Shown here one piece after another: positions 39,808-48,700 of a stretch of DNA of 64,000 bases. The notes below the pieces were generated by a model. The model did not search any database, had not been told where the DNA came from, and saw nothing but the letters and a program-made list of their open reading frames with translations. Each line of letters starts with the position of its first letter. Position 1 is the first letter of the stretch. The position numbers were made by a program, and so were the translations under genes. Source of the stretch: a virus; the IMG/VR virus record IMGVR_UViG_3300036766_000686, positions 1 to 64,000 of that record. The stretch is one strand, 5' to 3'.

Positions 39808-41229
39808 TTACCCGTCCACCACGCTCACCTTGAACGCTCGTTCTTTTCGATACACGCCCATCCTACTCCTCGAGTGCTCCGCGAAATAGGGATGGGTTAA
39901 ATCAACGAAATCCACAATAAAAGCACGCTGCTTCCCTGCGTGAGGAGTCAAGCATCGTAACCTTTGGTAAGTCCTCTTGATATCTGACCCGCCTTCTGCA
40001 ATCACCACCGCGTCAATCTCGGGAATGTCCACTCCCTCGTCGAAAATCGTCCCAACTAACACGAGTATATCCCCATTCTTGAATCGTGATACCTCACGTT
40101 CCCGGTCCTCGGTCTTGGTTTCGCCGGTCAAACAAGCGTACCGAACTCCTAACTTGTCGAGACGATCGCACAACTCCACAACTTGTTCCAGCCTGCTCGA
40201 TATCACAACAACGCGCAGCCCTTCCTTTGACATACGGAAAGCCTCTGCGGCTATCTTGTCGTTTCGGTAATCGTTGAGGATGATTGCGTCCTTGTGAAGT
40301 TTCTGGGACCAACGACGGCGCCCAAGGTCGGGCTTCCGAATGACGTGCAAAGATACCTCGGGGCGGACCAAATAGTTTTGATCGATCAAGTCGCTCATAG
40401 GAACATCGATCAAGATGTCCCCGGTACAAGCGTGAAGCCAGATCACGCCAAGTTCCGTTTCGCGTTCGTTGTCGAAAAACACAGTTGCCGAAAGCCCGAG
40501 TTTGTAAGGAGCGTCGGAATCGAGTAGAGCCTGCCTCCACGTTTCACTTTTCAAGTGGTGAATCTCGTCCGCTATCACGAGGTCGGTTCGTTGCAGGAGT
40601 TCAAAGTACTTTTCAAACGTTCGCCCACGGGCCGAGGACAGGGTTTGAAACGACGCCACGTTAATGTCCCGCTCGTTCCATTCCCCATCTCCCATTACGC
40701 CAACGTCAACCTTCAACGCTTTTTCCAGCGCTTGTCGAGTTTGATGGAGCAGGAAAGTTGCGGGGACGAGAAATAGAGTCCTCACGCCCAGCCGGGCAAT
40801 GATTGCGGCAGCGGTGCGGGTCTTGCCCGCCCGAGGAGGCATCTTGACGATGCCCCTCCCGATCGTTCCCAAAGCCCCCTGCGGTGTCGTGGCGCACGTA
40901 AGCGCCTCGCACTGATAGGGTCGGAGCCCGTCAACGGGCGCGAGACGAAGGAAGGACGCGGGAAAGCGCCGACAGTCCTCGAAATCAAACTCCGTGCCTT
41001 GCTCTCTCAGCGTTGCCATGACGTCGTTAGCCATGCCAGCGGGGAACCTGAGACTGCCATCAGGTAACGCCTTTGCAAGTCTCACCCTACCGTCCCACGT
41101 GTGCGCAACAAAGCGAGGAGAGAAACGCCGCCCCGCCATCAAGTAGGAAGTCCTTTGGGAGATTGCCTTGAGGACTGCCGTGGGGGCTCCGTACAACCTC
41201 CCGTGTCGATTATCTAAGGTCAGCCTCAC
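39808..41229 (-). CDS. SF2 DNA helicase, UvsW-like
   Basis: About 473 aa from GTG 41229, chosen because the protein then begins RLTLDNRHGRLYG as UvsW-type proteins do; a TTG at 41247 is an alternative. Helicase motifs: MPPRAGKTRTA (I), VIADEIHHL (II), LGLSATVF (III), VGTIFDEGVDIPEIDAVV (V) and YQRLRCL (VI). It would unwind branched DNA and R-loops during recombination-dependent replication. SD is weak. Confidence 0.8.
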   Translation of the reverse strand: MRLTLDNRHGRLYGAPTAVLKAISQRTSYLMAGRRFSPRFVAHTWDGRVRLAKALPDGSLRFPAGMANDVMATLREQGTEFDFEDCRRFPASFLRLAPVDGLRPYQCEALTCATTPQGALGTIGRGIVKMPPRAGKTRTAAAIIARLGVRTLFLVPATFLLHQTRQALEKALKVDVGVMGDGEWNERDINVASFQTLSSARGRTFEKYFELLQRTDLVIADEIHHLKSETWRQALLDSDAPYKLGLSATVFFDNERETELGVIWLHACTGDILIDVPMSDLIDQNYLVRPEVSLHVIRKPDLGRRRWSQKLHKDAIILNDYRNDKIAAEAFRMSKEGLRVVVISSRLEQVVELCDRLDKLGVRYACLTGETKTEDREREVSRFKNGDILVLVGTIFDEGVDIPEIDAVVIAEGGSDIKRTYQRLRCLTPHAGKQRAFIVDFVDLTHPYFAEHSRSRMGVYRKERAFKVSVVDG

Positions 41230-41248
41230 TCCTACATTATCGCACAAG

Positions 41249-41291
41249 GCGGGGGCGGGGTAAATGAGAAAAGCGCCTCACCCCCCCCCCG
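41249..41291. repeat. G/C-tract inverted repeat upstream of the helicase gene
   Basis: GGCGGGGGCGGGGT on the left pairs with a run of 11 C ending CCGCC on the right. The homopolymer run is unusual and could be slippage-prone or a sequencing weak spot. Confidence 0.5.
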
Positions 41292-41376
41292 CCTCCCCAG
41301 AGTTTCCAGAAGGCGTTTTGTTGTCGGGGGCACAGAATCGTAGCTCCCCGGAGGTGAAAGTCGGAAATAGAGGGTG

Positions 41377-41853
41377 CTATGGCGGGGCGTTTAGGGTGCG
41401 CGAGCCCAACCAAGTCACCGTTACGACCTCGTCCAACTGCTTTGCCGTTTTTCTCAATTCTTCGAGCGCTCGGTCAATACGTTTCGGGTCTGCGGACTCG
41501 ACCGCGTCTTGAGCATCCAGCCGGGCCTTGTCGAGTGCCAGCCACGCATCATTGAGCGTTGCACAGTCTGCCCGCAGTTTGCGCAACGTCACGTCCGCGT
41601 CCGCGTCCTTGTCCACTACCCCCCTCGCCTGCAGCTCCCGCTCCCTCACGTCACACGCCGCCCGCGTTGCCTCAATCGACGGGACGAGGACTGTCTGGAT
41701 TACGTGCAAGAGGGAATGGATTGTGGAGATAGAGGATGCAAACTGAGAGGGCGAGCAAGCCGCCAAAAGCCCCACGGCAAGGAAAGGTATGGCAAGCCGG
41801 GCGATCAAGCACTCGAACAGACTGGTCAGGATTTTTCTTGCTTTGTTTTGCAT
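41377..41853 (-). CDS. Lipoprotein, possible outer-membrane spanin
   Basis: 158 aa, AGGAGG before the ATG. The signal peptide has a lipobox LLAAC (Cys about 33), followed by a helical periplasmic domain. Located in the lysis cassette with an endolysin and a single-span membrane protein, so an o-spanin role is plausible. It is longer than Rz1-type spanins and not Pro-rich. Confidence 0.55.
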   Translation of the reverse strand: MQNKARKILTSLFECLIARLAIPFLAVGLLAACSPSQFASSISTIHSLLHVIQTVLVPSIEATRAACDVRERELQARGVVDKDADADVTLRKLRADCATLNDAWLALDKARLDAQDAVESADPKRIDRALEELRKTAKQLDEVVTVTWLGSRTLNAPP

Positions 41854-41883
41854 CCTCGTCCTCCTCGGTTTTCTTACACGCGG

Positions 41884-41910
41884 TAGCGGGTGCAGGAATC
41901 GAACCTGCCA
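41884..41910 (-). pseudogene. 3' fragment of a tRNA (T-arm and acceptor strand)
   Basis: Minus strand: perfect T-arm GCAGG-TTCGATT-CCTGC followed by ACCCGCT and A, a complete tRNA 3' end. A matching 5' half (AGCGGGT) is absent from the adjacent sequence. Lies 12 nt after tRNA-Met. Could be a decayed tRNA or a phage attachment core. Confidence 0.6.
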
Positions 41911-41913
41911 TCC

Positions 41914-42594
41914 TCATGAAGTTGCAGGGAGAGAAATCGAATCTCTAACCTCGTGGGTATGAGCCACGCGCGCTGCCTTTGCGCCACCCTGCACAAGTTT
42001 TTCCAACTCAATTAATCCATGATCTAGTTCCCAATGATGATTAGGACACAAAGTAACCAGATTTTCAATGGCATTCACAGCCTCAATTTTTGTTGCCCCG
42101 GAAAATTTGGCGATAGCGCGAACATGACAAATTTCTACGTGCCGATCGTACCCACAGACGAAGCACACACGCTGCCGTTTCGATCCTAAATAAATATGTC
42201 TTGCGTGGTTTTGAATGGAGGAACGCGAGGACTGATAACCTTTGCAACGATCACGATGCTCTTCCAACTTATACCCCTTTATTTTTTCACGTTGATGGCA
42301 ATCTTTGCAGGCTCGCAGCCTCAACCCTTCTGGAATAATTTTCCCGCAGCGTTTGCATTTACGAGGAGATTTATCGCGCTTGCGTTCTTTATTGGTCGTT
42401 ATCGCCGCGCAGGATCTTGAACAGTATTTCCGCTTACGCGTGTCAGCTATTTTACTTTTACCTTTTACCGAAATAGTTTTGCCGCAATTTTGGCATATCC
42501 GGGGAGAAGAATAATAGCGACTTAAAGCGGCTTGCCGACTTATTATCGCTGTCGCCCGTCCACCAAAACTTTGAGGACTAATTGGATCGTTCAT
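41914..42594 (-). CDS. HNH endonuclease with zinc ribbons (homing-type)
   Basis: 226 aa. Two zinc ribbons (CQNCGKT...YCSRSC and KCKRCGKI...ACKDC) precede a classic HNH core (CFVCGYDRHVEICHVRAI ... LVTLCPNHHWELDHG). The core ends near residue 197; the last about 25 residues are encoded by the tRNA-Met gene, so the original stop may have been lost or the gene may have inserted against the tRNA. Likely a mobile homing endonuclease within the lysis cassette. Confidence 0.8.
   Translation of the reverse strand: MNDPISPQSFGGRATAIISRQAALSRYYSSPRICQNCGKTISVKGKSKIADTRKRKYCSRSCAAITTNKERKRDKSPRKCKRCGKIIPEGLRLRACKDCHQREKIKGYKLEEHRDRCKGYQSSRSSIQNHARHIYLGSKRQRVCFVCGYDRHVEICHVRAIAKFSGATKIEAVNAIENLVTLCPNHHWELDHGLIELEKLVQGGAKAARVAHTHEVRDSISLPATS
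41922..41993 (-). tRNA. tRNA-Met (anticodon CAT)
   Basis: 72 nt cloverleaf. Acceptor TGCAGGG/CCCTGCA, D-stem GCGC/GCGC, anticodon arm CGTGG-CTCATAC-CCACG, T-arm AGAGA-TTCGATT-TCTCT, discriminator A, no encoded CCA. CAT could also be read as Ile after lysidine modification. It lies fully inside the 3' end of the HNH reading frame. Confidence 0.9.
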
Positions 42595-42604
42595 CCTCTC
42601 AGTT

Positions 42605-42663
42605 TAGCGGGTAAGCGTTACGAAATCAACAAACCTATGCGTGCCTCCAGTACACCTACCCGC
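42605..42663. repeat. tRNA-acceptor-like inverted repeat upstream of the HNH gene
   Basis: GCGGGTA (42607-42613) and TACCCGC (42657-42663) are perfect 7 bp arms. On the minus strand the first arm is followed by a D-arm-like GTGT...ACGC and a TTGTTGA loop, as in a decayed tRNA. The 8 bp TAGCGGGT at 42605-42612 also occurs at 41884-41891, so the two copies flank the HNH-tRNA segment. Confidence 0.45.
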
Positions 42664-42668
42664 AACAA

Positions 42669-43127
42669 CTACCCTCCACACGTTCGAGTGAAGCAAGGCT
42701 CCATGTTCTGCCTCAACCTCCACTCGTTTATTCTCAATATGCGATCGTATTCGGATGAGCGAGTCACGGCGTCCCGAATCGGATCCGTCACCCGGTGAGC
42801 CTCGCGGCTCGCTCGATCCTGAATTATGTCCATTCGAATTTGCTGTACCGAATCCTTAATTTCGGTAACGGCTTTTTCGTGAACGTCGAGGCGCTTCTTA
42901 ATTTCGACGTGTTCCTGAGTATTCGTGTCCTTCAACGTCTTGACCTCTTGTGGTTCGGCACCTTCGGGGAACTGAAACGCCCCGCCCGCCGCCTGCAGTA
43001 ACGCCGCTCCCCACCCGCCACCGCCCACCAATACGATAATCCCCGCAACGACGATCCACTTGATCCTTACGGTCAGCGTTGACGGGCCTATGGAGATTGG
43101 CGGATCAGTATTTCCCATGTATACCAT
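42669..43127 (-). CDS. Single-span membrane protein, possible inner-membrane spanin
   Basis: 152 aa from ATG 43127 (a GTG at 43154 is possible). One transmembrane segment (IKWIVVAGIIVLVGGGG) is followed by a coiled-coil region (EHVEIKKRLDVHEKAVTEIK). Topology and place next to the endolysin fit an i-spanin or holin-like protein. Confidence 0.5.
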   Translation of the reverse strand: MVYMGNTDPPISIGPSTLTVRIKWIVVAGIIVLVGGGGWGAALLQAAGGAFQFPEGAEPQEVKTLKDTNTQEHVEIKKRLDVHEKAVTEIKDSVQQIRMDIIQDRASREAHRVTDPIRDAVTRSSEYDRILRINEWRLRQNMEPCFTRTCGG

Positions 43128-43156
43128 CTTACCAAGTTTGTAGGTTTCTGTCACCT

Positions 43157-43840
43157 TCAAACCCCCGTCGCCCACTGAAAGTGCATGGGGTCGGGGTTGC
43201 TGTGAAACTTCGCGCCCCACGTAAATCCAGCCGCCTCGAAAATCTGCACCACACCCGGGTGAATCCTGCTCGGGTGCCCCGGAGGATTTTCGCTCCAGTT
43301 TACATCACACGCGATTGCCCACGAGTGCAGGGAAAGAGGTTTGCTCGGGTCGTTCATCTTGTGCCGCGGCGCCCACACCGCGAACTGTCGGACCTCGCTC
43401 GACAGCCCTTGCCTTTGCACCTGTTCGAACACTTCGAAAAATACGTCCGCGAGTTTCTTGTGGACGATTTCCTTGCCGACAACAGGGAGGAAAATAGCGA
43501 CCGTGTTGTCCTCACTCCACCCGTTTGTGATCTTGATCCTCCCACCCTCCGCGTTCACGTATTGAATTTGCCCAAACACGCGCGCCACGTTGTCGAGCCC
43601 ATGAGGAATCTCGACCACAGAGGCGATTGGATGCGGGACGGCAACATCTCGCGCAATCGCGCCCAACGTCACCTCGTCCACTGTCCCTGTAACAAACCTT
43701 TGCCGCTGGTACTCTCGTACCGCGCTCTCCGTGATGCGTCCATACTCTCGATCCATGCGCCCGTGATAGTACCCGAGCTTGCCCAAGTCCTCTTGTAACT
43801 TGCCGACCTCCGGCCCTTTGTCTCCAATGTGAAGTTCCAT
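43157..43840 (-). CDS. Endolysin: peptidoglycan-binding domain plus M15 peptidase
   Basis: 227 aa. Residues 1-70 match a PG_binding_1 domain (GDKGPEVGKLQEDLGKLGYY). The C-terminal half has the M15/VanY zinc motifs SLHSWAIACDVNW and PDPMHFQW. It cleaves peptide bonds in peptidoglycan, most likely as an L-Ala-D-Glu or D-Ala-D-Ala type peptidase. No signal peptide, so it needs a holin. Confidence 0.85.
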   Translation of the reverse strand: MELHIGDKGPEVGKLQEDLGKLGYYHGRMDREYGRITESAVREYQRQRFVTGTVDEVTLGAIARDVAVPHPIASVVEIPHGLDNVARVFGQIQYVNAEGGRIKITNGWSEDNTVAIFLPVVGKEIVHKKLADVFFEVFEQVQRQGLSSEVRQFAVWAPRHKMNDPSKPLSLHSWAIACDVNWSENPPGHPSRIHPGVVQIFEAAGFTWGAKFHSNPDPMHFQWATGV

Positions 43841-43849
43841 TTTGCTCTC

Positions 43850-45766
43850 CTATAGTGGGATGGGAGCCAGGTCGATTCCCGTGAGCCCGTGACGGAGTGT
43901 GGTGAACAGCCCCCCGTGAGGATTGCCAGCGTCCACTTTGACCACACCCCCAAATACCCACGCTCCTTGCGCAAATCCCAACCCGTAGACGGTAAAGGCG
44001 GGAAGATAAGTCGAATCAATTGATGCTAAGGACGCGAGAGGATTCCACGAGGAACCATTGTCGATAGAGACCCACAAACTGTTTAACGATCCCCCGCATA
44101 TCATCAACCCCGTATCGTCCGAACAAATTGAGAATCCTTGGATCAGGCCGTCAAATACCGCTCCAACATCGTTCCACGTCGTACCGTCCGCAGAAGTGGC
44201 GACCTCGCCTCCCTCCGTGATAAGACTAAACACGGTTCCGTTCCACGTGATATCGTTGACCGCGTGGGTGATCGAAGCAGGGAGCGTCCGGGCCGTCCAA
44301 GTTTCGCCGTCTGGACTGGTGAGAATTTTCGGCACCCCACCGCCCGATCCACCCGCGACAAATAAGCGCGAACCGTTTGGCGTTCCACAGCATACACAAT
44401 TTAAATCACAGTTTGGAACGCCTGTTGTTTTCTGAACCCACGTTTCCGCGTCCACGCTACAAAGGATCACCGCATTGCTCCCATCGTTTTTCCCAACCGC
44501 GATAAATAACATAGCTCCATCCGAAATCACGTCATTTAAGATTGCAATTGTTGGAGTTATTTGTTCCACCCACGAACTAAAGTCCGGCCCTTCCCCCTTC
44601 GCCACAAAAGAGTCTCCCCCTGCCTCTCGGGAGCCAACTACCACAAACACCCCGTCTTTGCTAAAGTTAAAAGGATCAAAACATACGCTGGTTAAATAGA
44701 GATTTTTGGCAACCGTATCGTACTTCCAATCCTTGCCCCCGTAACTCCAATAAATATAACAGGGCGCTGGGCCAGGCAGTTGAAAGGCTACGGCGCAATA
44801 AACAGGAACAAGACCAATACCGCTCCCGTTATTTACCGATCCTCCCGCCACTTTCGAAAATACTCGGTAGTCCGTTCCGTTGTTGAACCAGTTGAGTATA
44901 GTAGATGCAAACGATTTCCTAAGTTCCATCTTGCTCGTATGCGCCTCTGACCAGTCAGAAAGCGAGTAAGGCAAAAACCGTTGCCCCGTCACATCGAACA
45001 CTGTCGGACTAGTTCCGATCCCGCTTCCCTTTACTTTGCCAACCCACCAGTACCCCGATACGTCGAATAAATCCCCGCTCTCTAACGTCTTGATAGTCGG
45101 CCCGATAAGTCGAACCTTGTAATGGGAAGCGTCCGTATCTACGCTCCCCACCTGCTGTCCGAGCAAAGCCGCCGTCTCGATATAGTTTTCCGTTTCCCCG
45201 CCATCCCACTGTACCGTGCAAGTCTCGATGGCGACGGACTCGCTCGTTCCGTTTTGCGCTGGGGTAATCAACCAAACCTGCACCTCTCTCCCCGCGTTCG
45301 AAACGCCTGCCTCGGTAATGGTATCGACGACCAAGCGCAACGTGGTCCCTTGATCCGTAACTTCATCGGGGTAATCACATTCCCCAATTGCCTCTTCCCA
45401 GTTTATGTATTCGGGATATCCGGTGCGAGGATTGACCTGTACTCCGCTCGGTATCTCGCATTTTTTGAGCGCCACTTGGTAATACGTTGCGGAGGTGTTC
45501 TCAAAGTAATAGTCCTCATCACAGGTGTTAAGCAGGATATTTCCAATCGCATCCGTGCCGTAGAAGGCTCCGGTCAACTTAACTCGATCCGTCTCGCTAC
45601 TCGACAGGGTTATCCTTGTGCTGCCGAACGTGCCTTGAAGGGTATAAACCCTTGCGGTCAGAGCCTTTACAGAGTTTATCAAGTAATCAAGGAAATAGTC
45701 CTTGAAGGGGCTAACACCCATCAAACGTTTAAGGGTAATGTTTACGAACTTATCCTGAGTTGTCAT
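43850..45766 (-). CDS. Tail protein with beta-propeller-like repeats
   Basis: 638 aa from ATG 45766 (GAGG 8 nt upstream; GTG 45775 is an alternative). The N-terminal about 250 residues are beta-rich. The C-terminal half contains repeated SPDGETWTART, SADGTTWNDV and SIDNGSSWNP motifs, which are Asp-box/BNR-like blades of a propeller. Such domains bind glycans, so it may be a receptor-binding or fibre-associated protein. It is the last gene of the tail module. Confidence 0.65.
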   Translation of the reverse strand: MTTQDKFVNITLKRLMGVSPFKDYFLDYLINSVKALTARVYTLQGTFGSTRITLSSSETDRVKLTGAFYGTDAIGNILLNTCDEDYYFENTSATYYQVALKKCEIPSGVQVNPRTGYPEYINWEEAIGECDYPDEVTDQGTTLRLVVDTITEAGVSNAGREVQVWLITPAQNGTSESVAIETCTVQWDGGETENYIETAALLGQQVGSVDTDASHYKVRLIGPTIKTLESGDLFDVSGYWWVGKVKGSGIGTSPTVFDVTGQRFLPYSLSDWSEAHTSKMELRKSFASTILNWFNNGTDYRVFSKVAGGSVNNGSGIGLVPVYCAVAFQLPGPAPCYIYWSYGGKDWKYDTVAKNLYLTSVCFDPFNFSKDGVFVVVGSREAGGDSFVAKGEGPDFSSWVEQITPTIAILNDVISDGAMLFIAVGKNDGSNAVILCSVDAETWVQKTTGVPNCDLNCVCCGTPNGSRLFVAGGSGGGVPKILTSPDGETWTARTLPASITHAVNDITWNGTVFSLITEGGEVATSADGTTWNDVGAVFDGLIQGFSICSDDTGLMICGGSLNSLWVSIDNGSSWNPLASLASIDSTYLPAFTVYGLGFAQGAWVFGGVVKVDAGNPHGGLFTTLRHGLTGIDLAPIPL

Positions 45767-45778
45767 GGTACTCACCTC

Positions 45779-48700
45779 TTACGAGTTAATTTCGATCGTA
45801 TCAGATTCGAGAGGCAAAGGCATAACCTCAACCTCGTCTATCGTTACCACACTTTTCTCCGCGCCTAACCCCACGTTCCCGGAAACGAACGCGGTAAGAT
45901 AGTCGGCGTCATCATGCACCAATACATTATCAACATAAAACCTAAGCCAGTTCGAGTAAACTGGATGGTCTGAAATCTCGAACCGATACGCGTACCAAGC
46001 TCCCAAGTAAATCGGTATTCCTATCTCGTTCCGAGTATAGGTTACAGAGGAAACAACGCTCCCACCAACAACTTTAGAAATCGTGATCGAACTATTCCCG
46101 TCCACACCAAACACAATCCGAGCCGAATAATAATCGAGCCCGTCCGAGCTCACCATCTGGCGCATTTCAAACACCGGGGAGGATTGCGAGGACTCGACCT
46201 TTGCTTTTACCGTGTATAGACCATGCCCGAAATCTGCCCAATTGACTGAGGACAGCAACGTTCCCACCCCACTCGCGCTATCCGCGTCAATCTCCATCGT
46301 TCCCCCGCTCACGCTCACAGTGGCATCGGTCAGCGTAGGATTCCATTGTGTGAAGTCCGCATCCTTTTCGAATAAATCGAGTAAGCCCAAATAAAATACC
46401 TCGAAGTTTTCGCCCGAAGGGCGCATCAACCGCAGCAGGGACAACACGAGGTCGCGGTTAAGCGCTCCGTTGTCCACAATTCTAATCGTGCTCCAGTACT
46501 CATCCCCAAGCCCTTCGCCCGGGTGCGCTATAACCCATGGATCCGAGTGAGCGTGTTCCTCCCAAATGCCCGTCTCCTCCATGATCCAGCGATAGTCGAA
46601 CCAGTTCAGGATTCTATTTCTCGCTCCCGTTGCGAAATACAAGATTTCCCGCGTTGCGCTTTCCGGCCCGCGCCTGCGCCACATGGGAACAGATACGGAA
46701 ATCAAACGCCTCAATTCATCATAAGAGAGCCCATCCGTAATGCTCGACAAGTCGGGGGTCCATCCGACTATTCTCTTGAGGTACTGTAAGAGTTCATCAG
46801 GACATTTTTCGACGTCCCACAACTCGGGGACGGTCTTATACAACTCCACAAGACGCTCCCATACGAGTTGCGGGCCAAGGAGCCAACGCCACAATAACTT
46901 ATTCCCTACACGCTGGTCTTCCATGCGCACAGGTTCAATTAAAAACTCGTATAGGGAACGCGGGGTCAGCAGGACGGTGGGAACTGCCTGCCCGTAGACC
47001 TCGGACTTGTCAATGCTCAACGTGTCCGAAAAATCCCTTAGGAAAAAATTTCCGCGATAAATAAAGTCCGAGATTGCGAGACCATCGACAAAGGTTCGGT
47101 CGTATTCCGCAAAGTGGTCACAATCTTCGATAAGGGTCATAGTGTCCGCGATACGGACCTCAAACGTCACCCCGACCGCCAACGTTTCGCTCAAGGATAG
47201 AGAGGAAGAAAAATCTCTCAGGTACCGCGCTTCGAAATTAGTCCGCTCCGTTAGCGTCAACGAATCGAAGGAACCGACAAACCGCTCCGCTTCAATCTCG
47301 ATCCACTCCCCCTCCATCCCCACTGTGTCGTTTTCCTTACGCTCGAAAGTTTCTTCCTTCGCAACTTCGTCCAACACCTCCAACGTTTCAGTTTCGGTTT
47401 TTTCCGCTTGCAGTTCCGTACCAATTGTTTCGACCAACGTAGCCGAATCCTGTGTTTTCCTCTCGCCTTCGTACTCCTGCTCCAGCCTATCCTCCGCCCC
47501 GATTTCATCCGCAAGAGCTTGTGCCTGATCAACCTCGCTCCTTACCTCGTCATTCAATACCAACGAATCCGCTCCGGCTGATAACCCCATCTCTTGCCCT
47601 AATCGCAACTCATCCGAAAATTCAAATTCATCGGAGGCGGATCTTCCAAACTCGAACCGTTGAGAAATCTCCTCAGCAACGTCCATGGAATCGCTCGAAA
47701 GGCGCTCCATCGACAATTCAAAATCCAGATCACCTCCGAATCTATAAATCTTTCGTTGGTTACTGATCCCAACGTAGACGGAGGAGCGATAAGCAACAAG
47801 CCCGGAAACAGGAGTGGAAGCGCCAAAGTTGTAAAGGGTTTCCCCCACGTTTATCCCAGGTATCAAGTATCTTTTGATAGCTCCGTTATGCTCGAAATAG
47901 ACCCAATCACCAGCCACAGACAAATCGAGCGGCCAATAGGAAGGGCTTGGCAAAAAAGCGAATGTTGCTCCATTGTTTTCGACCGCTGTCTTGAGTACCT
48001 TTTTGACATGGACCACAGTTGTGCCGTTAGTGAAAATCACCCAGTCCCCATACAACGTCAAGGTCATCGGTCCATTAGAGGCTTGAGCATTGGTTACATT
48101 CGTTACGCTACCACCGTCCTTAGCAACTCGGCGCACTCGTAAAGACGGGGTATTGGTGATCCAGTACAAAAACCCATCATCCTTTTCAAGCCCTTGAATC
48201 GTTCCTTGTCCGGTAACGATATCCTCAACGCTACCGCTTCCATCACAATGTATTCGTTGTATCTTCCCGCCGCCAGTAGTCCACCAAACGTATTCGCCAT
48301 CCGTTACCACTTCGCCGGGATTATTCAAACCGGTAGCAAGATCGGTCACAGATCCACCGCCGATAGGAACCTTGCGGATTGCTCCTCCCCACTTATCAGC
48401 AAGGTAAACGTTGATCCCATCAACGGCAATCCCCGCTACCATAGACTGTCCAGACGCCAAAAGCGAAGGAACTCCGCCGCTTATCGGTAAGGAGTATGCC
48501 CTCTGTAAAGTATCATCTGTCCAATACAGATATGGCCCCCACTTGACCATCCGAAAAACATATGAATAGCCATCTTGTAAGAGGTGTGACGGAGTTACGT
48601 CAATAGAATCCGAAACGGACTTAGTTGATTCCCCCGCGATCGATAATAAATCCGAAATCTCAGCAGAGTCCGAAATCGGCTTGTGAAATTCCCTTCCACT

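Noticed and set aside
43079-43798. 239 aa plus-strand frame over the endolysin gene
   Set aside because: Antisense to a protein with clear M15 motifs.
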